A stretch of 64,000 bases of DNA. Source: CAVVFX01 sp963747535 (lineage in GTDB: Bacteria > Acidobacteriota > Terriglobia > Bryobacterales > Bryobacteraceae). The first letter of the stretch is position 1. The number at the start of each line of letters is the position of its first letter. Positions 1 to 9,498 of the stretch are shown here, piece by piece. The stretch covers positions 1-64,000 of the forward strand of contig CAVVFX010000008.1 of NCBI GenBank assembly GCA_963747535.1, read 5' to 3'. The notes under the pieces were generated by a model, which saw only the letters and a list, made by a program, of their open reading frames with translations, had not been told where the DNA came from and made no database searches. The position numbers and the translations under genes were made by a program.

Positions 1-54
1 AAGTGTGGTAACATGCTGAGCTAACCGTTACTAATTGCTCGTTCGGCTTGACCA
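1..54 (+). rRNA. rrl: 23S rRNA, 3' end only
   Basis: The first ~54 bases match the conserved 3' terminus of bacterial 23S rRNA: the stretch around gagctaaccgttactaa followed by cggcttgacc. The rest of the gene lies upstream of the window. The exact 3' end is approximate. The ~215-bp spacer to the 5S gene shows no tRNA that I can recognise. Confidence 0.85.
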
Positions 55-269
55 TAAAATTTACTTGCAATACAAAATGTCTTTCTTAAAAGCTTCAAGC
101 GGAAGCTTGTAGTAATGTGGCCCGTCAATAATATTCGATACCACCAGAGTTTTCCCATCACTCCGGTTTCGGTCGCAGTCGCCCGGTAACGCGCATCAAG
201 CGCATGTCTTGTTTGTCCCCCGGCAGATCGAACGGAAGAGCTTTTTTTGAAAAAGCGATGGGCCCAAGT

Positions 270-387
<118 letters not shown>

Positions 388-425
388 TAATTTCAGAAAT
401 CACAGTCCGAAAGTCTGTGATACCC

Positions 426-463
426 AAACGCCCAGCCTCCAGCGCTGGGCGTTTGTGTTTTTA
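426..463 (+). terminator. rRNA operon intrinsic terminator
   Basis: A perfect 11-bp stem, aaacgcccagc (426-436) with gctgggcgttt (444-454), has a 7-nt loop and is followed by the T-rich run gtgttttta. It closes the rRNA operon. Confidence 0.9.
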
Positions 464-610
464 GGGTTACACCGTCGCAGATCCGAATCGTAACCCCCAT
501 CAACACAGTTCTATAGCCAAAGTAGCACTTTTTGAGAAAAAAATTGCGCTGGATCACCCCTATTTCTCCCATTCTGTCTTATACTGTCACTCGGGTCAGT
601 AGTTTCCCGT

Positions 611-1342
611 ATGACAACTCAATTGATCGGGTCTGCGTTAGACCGAGTGCTTCACAGCAAGACTTTCGCACGGTCGAGATCACTCCAGGATTTCCTCACG
701 TTCATCGTCACGCAGTCGCTTGAACCGGACCAAAACCTTAAGGAATACCGCATCGGCGCCGATGCCCTCAAACGCGGCGGCGCCTTCGACCCCGCCGAAA
801 ATTCCATCGTGCGCGTGCAGGCTTATCGATTGCGGGCCAAACTCGCCGACTACTACCAGCACGAAGGCCAAACCGAAGATGTTCGCATCGACCTCGAACC
901 TGGTTCCTACACTCCGGTGATTCGGGAATGCGCCGTGGTAACTACTCTGCGCAGCGTACGATTTCCCGGCCTGATTTTCGACATCCTGCCTTTTGATCCT
1001 CCATCCGCGTCGCCGCAGGCCGCCGCGATCGAATTTCTCTATTCCGTACTTTTGAGCCAGGTGGACCAACTGCTGCGCGACGGCTTAAGGCACCGGCCCA
1101 TCATGCGGAACATCAGGACTCACCTGCAGTTCGATTTTCGGGCACGCTCGGGAGTGTGGGGCATCCGAACGATTACTTACCTCTCCGATGCCGATTCGCG
1201 GCGCGTCGAGTGGTCCGAGGCGAGGAGCCTGGCTCCTGGAGATTCGATCGCCGGCCTGGAGAGATCTCTCGAGAAAGCGGGCGCCGAGACTGCTCTAGCG
1301 GTCTGGCAGCGAATCGATGCGTTGCTCGCATGTAACGGTTAA
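611..1342 (+). CDS. Regulatory-type protein with acidobacterial N-terminal domain
   Basis: This is a 243-residue soluble protein. Residues ~8-105 carry the domain often found at the N-terminus of acidobacterial TPR, TolB-like and cyclase-like proteins, with a KEYRIGADAL segment, then IVRVQAYRLRAKLADYY and an RIDLEPGSYTPV end. It has no assigned biochemical function that I know. The C-terminal part, with TYLSDADSRRVEWSEA, looks like a weak relative of the TolB/FlgO-type domain in the next gene. No membrane segment or signal peptide is visible. No clear Shine-Dalgarno precedes the ATG. It is probably co-transcribed with the following paralog, 7 bp downstream. A signalling or regulatory role is inference only. 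Confidence 0.6.
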   Translation: MTTQLIGSALDRVLHSKTFARSRSLQDFLTFIVTQSLEPDQNLKEYRIGADALKRGGAFDPAENSIVRVQAYRLRAKLADYYQHEGQTEDVRIDLEPGSYTPVIRECAVVTTLRSVRFPGLIFDILPFDPPSASPQAAAIEFLYSVLLSQVDQLLRDGLRHRPIMRNIRTHLQFDFRARSGVWGIRTITYLSDADSRRVEWSEARSLAPGDSIAGLERSLEKAGAETALAVWQRIDALLACNG

Positions 1343-1349
1343 CAGAAAA

Positions 1350-2207
1350 ATGTACCTTGGCGCAGAGTGCCCAAAGCCGTTACGCTCAGATTCCGCGGTG
1401 TCGCACGGAATCAGCGAGCGGCCCGCAGCCGATGTCGGCAAATTGGTGCACGTCGAACTGGATCGCCTGGTCAGTTCGCGTGAGCTTCGGGGGGCGAAAG
1501 CACTGGCCGATTTGCTTCGTTATTGTGTTCAGCAAACACTCGAAAATAATGTTCAGCAGTTGAAGGAATACTGGATCGGGGTCAATGTATTCCGGCGCGG
1601 AGAAGAATTCGATCCCGCGGCAGATCCGATTGTGCGGGTGCAGGCCCGGCGCCTGCGCCATAAATTGGAGTTGTACTACCGCTCCAATAGTACTCACGAA
1701 GTTACAATTTTGTTGCGCAAAGGTGCGTACTTGACGGAATTTCACGTGGCTCCGATTGAACCTAATGCCAACGGCTCAGCCGCCGCACCCGCGCCAATCA
1801 CCTCAGTAGCGGTGCTGCCGATCGCCGATTTGAGTTCCGACCCCGAGAATCGATCCTTCTGCGACGGTCTGATGGACGAACTGATTCACGCCCTTGCCGA
1901 GGCTGGTGAATTATTAGTAGTTGCGCGGACGTCACTTTTGCAATATCGTAATACGTTGATAGATATCCGTGACATTGGCCAGCAATTGGGCGCCGATGCC
2001 ATCATCGAAGGCAGTGTAGTTCGCGAAGCTTCCCGCCGCCGCGTCTCTATCCGCCTGATCGATGCCCGTACGGGCTATGCCCTGCTTTCCTGGCAAGCTG
2101 ACGCTGATACTAGCGAGGCGATTACCGTTCAGGAGAGTCTGGCGCAGAATTTCGTTTCGAATATGAAACGGCTCGCCGCGGAACGAAGGAGCAAGTTTGA
2201 TGGTTAA
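1350..2207 (+). CDS. N-terminal acidobacterial domain plus TolB/FlgO-like domain protein
   Basis: Residues ~25-125 repeat the domain of the preceding gene (KEYWIGVNVFRRGEEFD, then IVRVQARRLRHKL). Residues ~150-280 form a TolB-N/FlgO-like alpha/beta domain: SVAVLPIADLSSDPE, then FCDGLMDELIHAL, LGADAIIEGSV and IRLIDARTGYALLSW. In related acidobacterial proteins this pair precedes TPRs, but here the protein stops after the TolB-like part. I chose the ATG at 1350, 7 bp after the previous stop. An ATG at 1317 would overlap the previous gene by 26 bp, and neither start has a good Shine-Dalgarno. The two adjacent paralogs probably arose by duplication. Function is unknown; a sensory or signal-processing role is inferred. 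Confidence 0.62.
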   Translation: MYLGAECPKPLRSDSAVSHGISERPAADVGKLVHVELDRLVSSRELRGAKALADLLRYCVQQTLENNVQQLKEYWIGVNVFRRGEEFDPAADPIVRVQARRLRHKLELYYRSNSTHEVTILLRKGAYLTEFHVAPIEPNANGSAAAPAPITSVAVLPIADLSSDPENRSFCDGLMDELIHALAEAGELLVVARTSLLQYRNTLIDIRDIGQQLGADAIIEGSVVREASRRRVSIRLIDARTGYALLSWQADADTSEAITVQESLAQNFVSNMKRLAAERRSKFDG

Positions 2208-2297
2208 GTAACAGTAAACGGACACTTGTTTACTGTTGCTATGAGTTAACCGTCATTACGCTGGGACAATCAAGATCTAAGGAGTTGGTCTGGTCAA

Positions 2298-4937
2298 ATG
2301 AACATTAACGTTAAAACATTAAGCCTCTGCTTGGGGCTGGCATCTCTCGCCCTCGGGCAGACGACAACCGCCCCGATTTACACTTCGAGTATTCTGGCAG
2401 GCATTCCGTCGGGAAACGGACTGGGTGATGGAGGTCCTTCAACGTCTGCCACGGTTGCTGCGCCGGAAGGAATCGCCGTTGATCCGAACGGGAACATCTA
2501 TATAGCTGACAACGCCAATAGCCGCATTCGCCTGATCAATGGCACCACTGGTGTCATCACGACCTTTGCGAATACGACTTCGAACTGTCTCTACTACTCT
2601 CCGACGTCAAACACTAGCCCGTGCCTCAGCAGCCCGATAGGACTGGGTTTTGACCAGAAGGGTGACCTCCTGGTGACCCAATCGGGCAACAGCGGCATGA
2701 TTCTCCGCATTACCACGGCCACTACGGCGACCACGGCTGTCCCGGCTGGTACCATTACGGAACTCGCGGGCACCAACGTCTCCGGCACCTACGGCGGAGA
2801 TGGCGTCTACTTCTATAACTCGGTCTGGGATTCGCCTTCGGGAATTACGACCGACGCCAACGACAACATCTACATCTCGGATGCCTCCAGCAATCGCGTC
2901 CGCATGGTGCCGAATGTCAACAACTGCATCTATACGCCGACGACACTGCCTAGCGGCCCGGCCAGTCCAGCCAACGCAATGTCGAACAGCTGCAAGGTCT
3001 ATACGATTGCCGGCGCAGGCAACGCCACCACCGCGACCACTCCTCAGTTTGGAACGACTGGCGGAACTTGCGGTACTACTGCTGGCTTCACCTGCACGCC
3101 CACCGGAACCAATACGGTAGGCGATGGCGGACCCGCTCTGGCGGCGCGCATCAGCACGCCTTTCGGCATCGCGGTCACGCCTAGCGGCTCGACGGTCTAC
3201 GTGGTGCAAAACGGCGATCACCGGATCCGTGCGATCAACATGCACACCGGCCTAATCTCCACGGTCATTGGGAACTGCGCCAGCAGCACCACACCCTCTA
3301 ACAACGTCGCTAACGGCGTCCCGGTTGTCATCCCCTGCCCGGCCGGCGTTTTCGGTACTGCGTCGGCGAACGGAACGAACGCCTCGGTCAGCACCTTGGG
3401 CGACGGCCAACTAGCCGTCAACGCCACCACCAATAGCCCTCGCGGTCTGTATCTTGATAGCGTGGGTAATAACCTGTATTTCGCCGATGGCAGCAACAAT
3501 CGCATTCGACAGATCAATCTGAATACCGGCATCGTGACGACGGTCGTCGGAGGAGGCAGCACCGCAGGCGACAGTGGAGCGACGCTGCAAAGCGGATTGC
3601 TGAACAGCCTGTCCCTGAGTACTCCTTACGCCGTTAATGTGGTAAACGGCTTAATCTATTGGGTGGAACAAGGCAACAACAGAGTTCGCGTGGCCGATCC
3701 CGTGGCACAGGTCGTTAGGACTCTCACGGCTGTGCCAAAATCGACCGGTTCGGGCGGGCCTGCGACAAACGCCTTCCTGGGATTCAACTTTACCCTGACC
3801 ACCACTACTTCGCCCCGCGTAGCTGTTGACAATAGCGGCAACGTTTATATCGTCGAAGCCTCGACCAACAAGATTCGCCAGGTCAACTCCTCGGGCGTGA
3901 TCAACGAGTGGGCCGGGACCGGAGCGGCTGCATCCAGCACGAAGACGAACGGCGATACCGGTCCTGCGGTGGTTGCACAGCTTAGCGCGCCCCAAGCCGT
4001 GGCTTTCGACAGTAATGGCAATGCCTACATCGCCGACACCGGTCTCAACAGGATTCGCATGGTTACTCCCGCCGGAGTGATCACCACAGTCGTGGGCCGC
4101 AATAAGAACACGACCTGTACTGTCGCACAGTCTGCGGCTGGTACCTGCAATGTTGACAAGTCCAGTTATGTTGGTGACGGTGGTGCCCCGCTGCAGGCAG
4201 TATTGAACGGTCCGCAAGGTGTCGCTGTCGACTCGCTGAACAACCTGATCATCGCCGACACCGGCAACAATTGCATTCGCTATGTAAATTGGGCGACTAA
4301 CACGATCAATACAATCGCGGGCGGCACGCCGGCCTCAATTGTGGGTGGTCCGACCGATGGTCGTTCCGGCGTTGGCAACTCAGGGGAATTTGATAGCACG
4401 AACGCGCTGTATGGCCTGATGAACGCTCCTCGCGGCGTCGCGGTGGACAAGAACGGGGTCATCTATGTTTCCGATTACAACAACCCCGTGGTACGCGAAC
4501 TCGTTCCGACCGGCAATGGTGGCTACGGTCTCTTCAGCTTCTACGGGTCCGGTAGCAACAGTGGCACAACTCCGAACATTCCGACCGGTACTGGCGCACC
4601 GTCCGTCCCGGCCAGAATTCGTATCAACAGCACCAATAACACGAGTGTCGCTGTTGATGCAGGCGGGAACACCTATTACGCTCTGGCTAACGATGGTCAG
4701 GTGAAGGTGGTCACGGCGGACCAGAGCAGAGCGTATCTGGTGGCTGGGACGACGAACGCCAGCCAGGTGGGCGGAGTTCAGACCGGCTTGAACTACACTT
4801 CCGGCAACGCGGCCAATATCCAGGTCCCGAGTGTCACCGGCGTAGCCGTTGACAGTAAGGGCAACGTATACACTGCGGATCGTACAGGTGTGGTTCTGAA
4901 GTTAACCTGTACCCAGAACTGCCTGCCAAACCACTAG
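2298..4937 (+). CDS. Secreted NHL-repeat protein
   Basis: This is an 879-residue protein with an N-terminal signal peptide (MNINVKTLSLCLGLASLALG, cleavage near GQ-TT). It is followed by many ~60-residue NHL beta-propeller units of the form GDGGP...A.L..P.GIAVD..GN.YIAD..NNRIR.V...G.I.T.AG. Several units carry inserts with paired cysteines. NHL propellers are binding scaffolds and some are lyases; no catalytic residues can be assigned. The start is supported by aaggag ~13 bp upstream of the ATG. A terminator follows directly. It is paralogous to the 6618 gene but lacks that gene's C-terminal TIGR03437 domain. The protein is probably exported to the periplasm or cell surface. Confidence 0.85.
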   Translation: MNINVKTLSLCLGLASLALGQTTTAPIYTSSILAGIPSGNGLGDGGPSTSATVAAPEGIAVDPNGNIYIADNANSRIRLINGTTGVITTFANTTSNCLYYSPTSNTSPCLSSPIGLGFDQKGDLLVTQSGNSGMILRITTATTATTAVPAGTITELAGTNVSGTYGGDGVYFYNSVWDSPSGITTDANDNIYISDASSNRVRMVPNVNNCIYTPTTLPSGPASPANAMSNSCKVYTIAGAGNATTATTPQFGTTGGTCGTTAGFTCTPTGTNTVGDGGPALAARISTPFGIAVTPSGSTVYVVQNGDHRIRAINMHTGLISTVIGNCASSTTPSNNVANGVPVVIPCPAGVFGTASANGTNASVSTLGDGQLAVNATTNSPRGLYLDSVGNNLYFADGSNNRIRQINLNTGIVTTVVGGGSTAGDSGATLQSGLLNSLSLSTPYAVNVVNGLIYWVEQGNNRVRVADPVAQVVRTLTAVPKSTGSGGPATNAFLGFNFTLTTTTSPRVAVDNSGNVYIVEASTNKIRQVNSSGVINEWAGTGAAASSTKTNGDTGPAVVAQLSAPQAVAFDSNGNAYIADTGLNRIRMVTPAGVITTVVGRNKNTTCTVAQSAAGTCNVDKSSYVGDGGAPLQAVLNGPQGVAVDSLNNLIIADTGNNCIRYVNWATNTINTIAGGTPASIVGGPTDGRSGVGNSGEFDSTNALYGLMNAPRGVAVDKNGVIYVSDYNNPVVRELVPTGNGGYGLFSFYGSGSNSGTTPNIPTGTGAPSVPARIRINSTNNTSVAVDAGGNTYYALANDGQVKVVTADQSRAYLVAGTTNASQVGGVQTGLNYTSGNAANIQVPSVTGVAVDSKGNVYTADRTGVVLKLTCTQNCLPNH

Positions 4938-4973
4938 GGTTAGGTTCGTTCTACTGACTAGGTCCTTCTCCAG

Positions 4974-5010
4974 GGCAGCCGGGCTTCGGTCCGGCTGCCT
5001 TTCTTCGTCT
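4974..5010 (+). terminator. Terminator after NHL gene
   Basis: The 9-bp stem ggcagccgg (4974-4982) pairs with ccggctgcc (4991-4999) and is followed by tttcttcgtct. It lies 37 bp downstream of the NHL-repeat gene's stop codon. Confidence 0.85.
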
Positions 5011-5063
5011 CACCACGCAAATGACCAACTTAGAGTCCTGGATTAGTGAACCAAAATTTACCT

Positions 5064-5073
5064 GACTTAACTT
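5064..5073. repeat. Target-site duplication, left copy (IS4-family element)
   Basis: gacttaactt here is repeated exactly at 6526-6535, directly abutting both inverted-repeat ends. A 10-bp duplication fits the IS4 family. The uninterrupted target would have contained two tandem tgacttaactt units. Confidence 0.9.
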
Positions 5074-5090
5074 CAATACTCGTCACTTAA
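5074..5090. repeat. IS4-family terminal inverted repeat, left
   Basis: This is a 17-bp perfect match, in reverse complement, to 6509-6525. The transposase stop codon lies inside it. Confidence 0.93.
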
Positions 5091-6463
5091 CGATCCGGAT
5101 GGCGGCGCAAATATCGATCAAGGGCGAGCGTTTGTAGCCGTGGCGCAGGGGGAATTTGCTCATTTTCCGTTTGACTCCGCGCACATTGCGCCGATTGCGG
5201 CTGGAAGCGGCGGGTTCGTCGAGGATTTCCTCCAGCACCGCCTTATGGAACTTGTTCCGGTCCTGAGGGGGAAATAGCGCCGAAGGTGGCCATCTTGCGA
5301 CGGACAACGCGGACGGCGTGGAGAAAAGATAACCGGTCCGGGTCTTCTCCGCTCTCCAGGGCAGCTTCGTGCATCAGTCCGCGAACGGCGAAATGCGCCA
5401 TCAACAAACCGTAGAATTCCTGCCGGACCAGATCCGGTGTCTTACTGCGGAGGACAATACGCGCGCCTCGCAGATGAGTCTTGAGTTCGTCGAATGCGGT
5501 TTCGATCTCCCAACGGTCGTGATAGAGCGCCGCTAGTTCAGTGGCGGGTGCCCGCTCGTGGTCGACGATCGTGGTGGCCAGTCGATACAACGGCTCTGCC
5601 CCTTCGATTCCTTCCAGTCGGTATTCGATCACCCGCACCACGACTCCGTTGTGTCCGCGCCGCTGGTCCTGCTGCGACCGATAGATGCGGCTCAGATACG
5701 ATCCGTCCGGCAGGCGCTTTTCGCACGGCAACAGGATGTTTTTCCTGACACGCCACAGCAGGTCTGCGCCTGTAGCCAAAGCCTCCTTCCACATTTCGAA
5801 CCCGAAAAAGTTGCGGTCCGCCAGACACAACATAACCTTGCCGAGACTGGGCAATACGATCTTTGCCAGCGCCACCTCGCTGCTGGCATAATCCGCCATT
5901 CGGCTGCCAAATAAGACATGGGTACCGTTTTCAACTAATGACACGAAGCGGATTTGCGGATACGCGCTCTTGCCCTGCTTCGCTCCCGGTCGGCCGAAAG
6001 CTTCGTCATTGCCCTTCTCATCGGCGACATCCAGCGTGCTGCCGTCGAGGCTCACCAGACGCCATCCGCGATACCATGCGCCCTTCGTCGCCGCTACCGC
6101 AATCGGCTTTACTACCTCGTCGTGAAGTTGCCGTATCGGCTCCCATCCCAGCCTCGTTCGCGCCTGCGAAATGCCTGAGTGGCCGGCCACGTGGATACTT
6201 GCCGACGGCCCCGCCAGCCACTGGATTCCCTCCAGCAGGCACCGCAACACCTCTCGATACGACGACTGCATATACAACGCCAACGCAATTACGTAGTAAA
6301 CGGTCACGTGGGCCGGAAGGTCGCGCTGGCGCGTGCTCTCCTTCTCCGTCGTCGCCAGCGCCGCGTGAATCCTACCCAAAGGGAAGGTCTTCGCCACCAC
6401 CCCCAAGCTGATGTAGTCCGTTATCCGGCTTCCGGCGGGCAACGTGGCAACGGTTCGCGACAT
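5083..6463 (-). pseudogene. IS4-family transposase, +1 frameshift near C-terminus
   Basis: The main frame (6463 to 5243) encodes 406 residues of a DDE transposase with an IS4-type N-terminal domain. The acidic residues lie in SLDGSTLDVAD and LADRNFFG. The signature YHDRWEIETAFDELK fits the IS4 Y-(2)-R-(3)-E-(6)-K pattern. The family's usual C-terminal tail (HKAVLEEILDE, then NARGVKRKMS-like NVRGVKRKMSKFPLR) lies in another frame, 5307 to 5083. On the minus strand the shift maps to the run of five C in tttccccctcag. With four C the reading would continue smoothly as AISPQDRNKFHKAV. So there is either a 1-bp insertion (mutation or sequencing error) or, less likely, programmed frameshifting. Confidence 0.85.
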
Positions 6464-6508
6464 TCTCCCTGCCTCCTGTTCTAGAACAGAATAACATGAA
6501 AATGTTAC

Positions 6509-6525
6509 TTAAGTGACGAGTATTG
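6509..6525. repeat. IS4-family terminal inverted repeat, right
   Basis: ttaagtgacgagtattg is the exact reverse complement of 5074-5090. Confidence 0.93.
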
Positions 6526-6535
6526 GACTTAACTT
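6526..6535. repeat. Target-site duplication, right copy
   Basis: gacttaactt matches 5064-5073 exactly and abuts the right inverted repeat. A further tgacttaactt follows at 6536-6546, so the target site itself contained a short tandem repeat. Confidence 0.9.
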
Positions 6536-6617
6536 TGACTTAACTTAGCTTTACAGTCTCATCTCGGTTCGTCTCCGTCTGTCCAAGGTACAATGTGAGT
6601 TCCTGCCTGGAGGCGCC

Positions 6618-9461
6618 TTGAAGGTTCGCTTTTCTAACATATCTATGATCACCGCGGCCGTTTTTCTGGCCGCTTTTTGTTGTTGGGGACAAACTTACAG
6701 CATCAGCACGATTGCCGGACAAGGTCTCTTCTTAGGTGATGGTGGACCAGCTGCCGGCGCCCGCTTCGGAGCGGTTTCGGCGGTCGCACTGGGACCGGAC
6801 GGCAGCCTATATATTGCCGATTCCGTGTATCACCAGGTGCGCAGAATGACACTGGACGGTAAGATTTCTCTCTTCGCCGGAGGGCCGGTTAGCGGTTTCG
6901 GCGGTGACGGTGGGCCGGCGACTTCCGCCCTGCTCAATACGCCGACGGCTCTGGTGGTAGATACCGGCGGCGACGTCTTCATCGGAGATAGCGGCAATCA
7001 TCGCGTCCGCATGGTCTCCGCCTGGGGCAATATCGAGACGGTGGCCGGAAACGGGCAGGTCGCGCCAGCCCCGAGCGCCAGCCCGGTGCTTCCGGGAGAA
7101 GGAGGGCTCGCGACGGCGGCGCCATTGAGCCAGATTTCCGGCCTCGTTTTCGCGTCCAATGACGACCTGATCATCTCCGACGTGGGCAACAACCGGGTTT
7201 TCCGCGTGTCCAACGCGACCGGCAATATCACGACGATAGCTGGCAACGCCACTACTCCCGCGAGCCTGGCGGCCCAACCTGCCAGGTCTGCGACCTTGAA
7301 CGGGCCCACCGGCGTAGCGGCCGATGTGTTCGGCAACATCTACTTTTGCGAACTGGGCACGGCGACAGTCCGCATGATCGACGTCAAAGGCAACCTGACG
7401 CAAATCGTCGGCACGGGTTCCCCGGGCCAATCACCTGTCTCCAGCGGCTCACCGCTCTCTTATCCGCTGCTGCAACCCATGGGGCTGGCCTCGGACTCCT
7501 TGTCCAACCTGTACATCGTCGAGGCCGGCCGCATTTCCATGTACACGCCGTATTCTCCTGCCACGGGAATGCTGGCGTCGATACAGGCCATCGCCGGAGA
7601 TCCCACCCAGAAAGTCAGCAGCGGGACGGGAGACAACGGGCCGCCGCTTTCCGCGGGCATGAATCCTCGCAGTGTGGCAGTGGACGGAAATGGCAATATT
7701 TACGTGGCCGACTCGCTGCTCGCTCTTAACTTCAATAATCGCGTGCGCTTCATCTCGAACAACCTCATCACCACGCTGGCAGGAGGGAACGTACCCACCG
7801 GCTCGGGTGACAAAGGCGCTGCCACCTCCGCCCAATTGTATTTCCCGCAAGCCGTGGCGATCGGCGCCCAAGGGACGGTCTACATCGCCGACACCGGTGA
7901 CAATCGCCTTCGTGCGGTCACACCGGACGGTAAAATCAGTACGCTTGCTGGAACCGGAACCGCTGGTACGACCGGCGATCAAGGTCCGGCGACGGCGGCC
8001 AACATCAATCCACCCATGGGTATCGCGCTGGCTTCCAACGGTTACCTCTACTTCAGCGATGGCATGCTGATCCGGCAGGTGAGCGCTACGGGTACCATCA
8101 GCACGTTCGCCGGTGGCTCAGCCGCCCCGCTCACCCAGACCGGCAGCCTCGCGGTGGATGCCCAGAACGACGTGTTCGTCGACCTGTTGGCGAGCGTGAG
8201 CGAAATATCCGGAGCTAATCAGACTATCACTACGGTTGCGGGCAACGGTATTGCCGGCTATTCGGGAGATGGCGGACCGGCGTCCGCAGCGCAGATCTCC
8301 GGTTCCGCAGGTATTGCGTTGGACTCGACGGGGAACCTCTACCTTGCGGACCAGGCGAATGGCCGCGTCCGGAAGGTGGATTCGACCGGCAACATCACCA
8401 CGATTGCCGGAGGGGGGACATCGAAGGCCGAGGGTGTACAGGCGACCAGCGCGGCGTTGAATGCTCCGGCCGCGGTTGCCGTGGACAGCGCGGGCAATTT
8501 GTACATCGCGGAGTTCGGCGCTAACCGCATCCGGATGATCGGCATGGACGGCAACATTCACACTATCGCCGGGAACGGCCTGGCAGGGTTCGCCGGCGAC
8601 GGCGCAGTCGCCACCAGCGCTTCGTTCAACGGCCCGACCGGCATTGCGGTGGATGCGCAGGGCAACGTCTATATCGCGGATTCGCTGAACTCGTCGATCC
8701 GGAAACTGAGCCCTCTGGCGTCTCTGCCGACACCTTCAATCAACACGATCAGCAACGCCGGGAGTATTCTTGGCGGTCCGGTTACGCCGGGAGAACGGGT
8801 GGTAATCGGCGGAACCGCCTTGGGTCCCGCGAGCACTGTTATGTTCGACAAATACCCGGCGCCGGTCCTGATCTCGTCGCTCACCAGTACGACCGCGGTG
8901 GTTCCGTACGAAGTGGCCGCTCAGACCACATCCCAAGTCACGGTGACCACCAACGGCGTCACCTCGGCTCCTTTCTCGGTGCAGATCGCGCCGTCCGCGC
9001 CGGGGATCTACACGGAGACGGGTGACGGACTGGGCCAGGCCGTGGCCCTTACCCAGGGTGGGTTTGGCGGCGTCGCACCAGCTGGGTCGACTGTCGCGGT
9101 CTTGTGCACTGGCGAAGGGTTGGTCAATCCTGCAGCTATGACCGGCGTACCAATTGGGCCAACACCACCCTCTCCTGTGCTACCGATCTCGGCGACCATC
9201 AATGGAGAAGCGGCGGGTGTGGACGGGGCATACTCCGTGCCGGGCACGATCGGACAGTTCATCGTGAGCGTACAAGTTCCGAACGACATCTCGACCAACG
9301 GTTCCGCGACGCTGACGATCACGGTTGGCAATGCCGCTAGCCAGAGCACTGCGACCCTCTCTGTCATGAGTGCTCCGGATCAGTCGGATGACGGCTCGGA
9401 TTTGCGGAGGACGAAACGGGGGGCCAGGCAGGCGTCTGCGGCCTCGGGTCCGCGGCCTTGA
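6618..9461 (+). CDS. Secreted NHL-repeat protein with C-terminal TIGR03437 domain
   Basis: This is a 947-residue protein. It has a signal peptide (hydrophobic core MITAAVFLAAFCCWG, cleavage near GQ-TY), then about ten NHL units (GDGGPA..A, GI/VAVD..GN.YIAD, NRVR). From about residue 710 comes the Ig-like C-terminal domain typical of Solibacter relatives (ISNAGSILGGPVTPGERVVI, then VPYEVAAQTTSQVTV). The start is TTG at 6618 with ggagg 4 bp upstream; the alternative ATG at 6642 has no Shine-Dalgarno. After the domain, which usually ends the protein, there is an odd basic tail of ~30 residues (SDDGSDLRRTKRGARQ). This suggests fusion to foreign DNA at a rearrangement boundary beside the convergent gene. 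Confidence 0.85.
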   Translation: MKVRFSNISMITAAVFLAAFCCWGQTYSISTIAGQGLFLGDGGPAAGARFGAVSAVALGPDGSLYIADSVYHQVRRMTLDGKISLFAGGPVSGFGGDGGPATSALLNTPTALVVDTGGDVFIGDSGNHRVRMVSAWGNIETVAGNGQVAPAPSASPVLPGEGGLATAAPLSQISGLVFASNDDLIISDVGNNRVFRVSNATGNITTIAGNATTPASLAAQPARSATLNGPTGVAADVFGNIYFCELGTATVRMIDVKGNLTQIVGTGSPGQSPVSSGSPLSYPLLQPMGLASDSLSNLYIVEAGRISMYTPYSPATGMLASIQAIAGDPTQKVSSGTGDNGPPLSAGMNPRSVAVDGNGNIYVADSLLALNFNNRVRFISNNLITTLAGGNVPTGSGDKGAATSAQLYFPQAVAIGAQGTVYIADTGDNRLRAVTPDGKISTLAGTGTAGTTGDQGPATAANINPPMGIALASNGYLYFSDGMLIRQVSATGTISTFAGGSAAPLTQTGSLAVDAQNDVFVDLLASVSEISGANQTITTVAGNGIAGYSGDGGPASAAQISGSAGIALDSTGNLYLADQANGRVRKVDSTGNITTIAGGGTSKAEGVQATSAALNAPAAVAVDSAGNLYIAEFGANRIRMIGMDGNIHTIAGNGLAGFAGDGAVATSASFNGPTGIAVDAQGNVYIADSLNSSIRKLSPLASLPTPSINTISNAGSILGGPVTPGERVVIGGTALGPASTVMFDKYPAPVLISSLTSTTAVVPYEVAAQTTSQVTVTTNGVTSAPFSVQIAPSAPGIYTETGDGLGQAVALTQGGFGGVAPAGSTVAVLCTGEGLVNPAAMTGVPIGPTPPSPVLPISATINGEAAGVDGAYSVPGTIGQFIVSVQVPNDISTNGSATLTITVGNAASQSTATLSVMSAPDQSDDGSDLRRTKRGARQASAASGPRP

Positions 9462-9498
9462 AGGCGGACGACTGTTTGCGAGCGAACCGCTGCCTCAG

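Larger units (their letters stand above)
5074..6525 (-). mobile_element. Complete IS4-family insertion sequence (1452 bp)
   Basis: The ends are perfect 17-bp inverted repeats, caatactcgtcacttaa at 5074-5090 and its reverse complement at 6509-6525. They are flanked by a perfect 10-bp target duplication. The element carries a single transposase on the minus strand. It sits between two NHL-repeat genes without disrupting either. The exact ends and duplication point to a fairly recent insertion, although the transposase frame is broken near its C-terminus. Confidence 0.93.

Noticed and set aside
55..269. tRNA in the 23S-5S spacer
   Set aside because: No cloverleaf or GTTCGA-type T-loop could be found.
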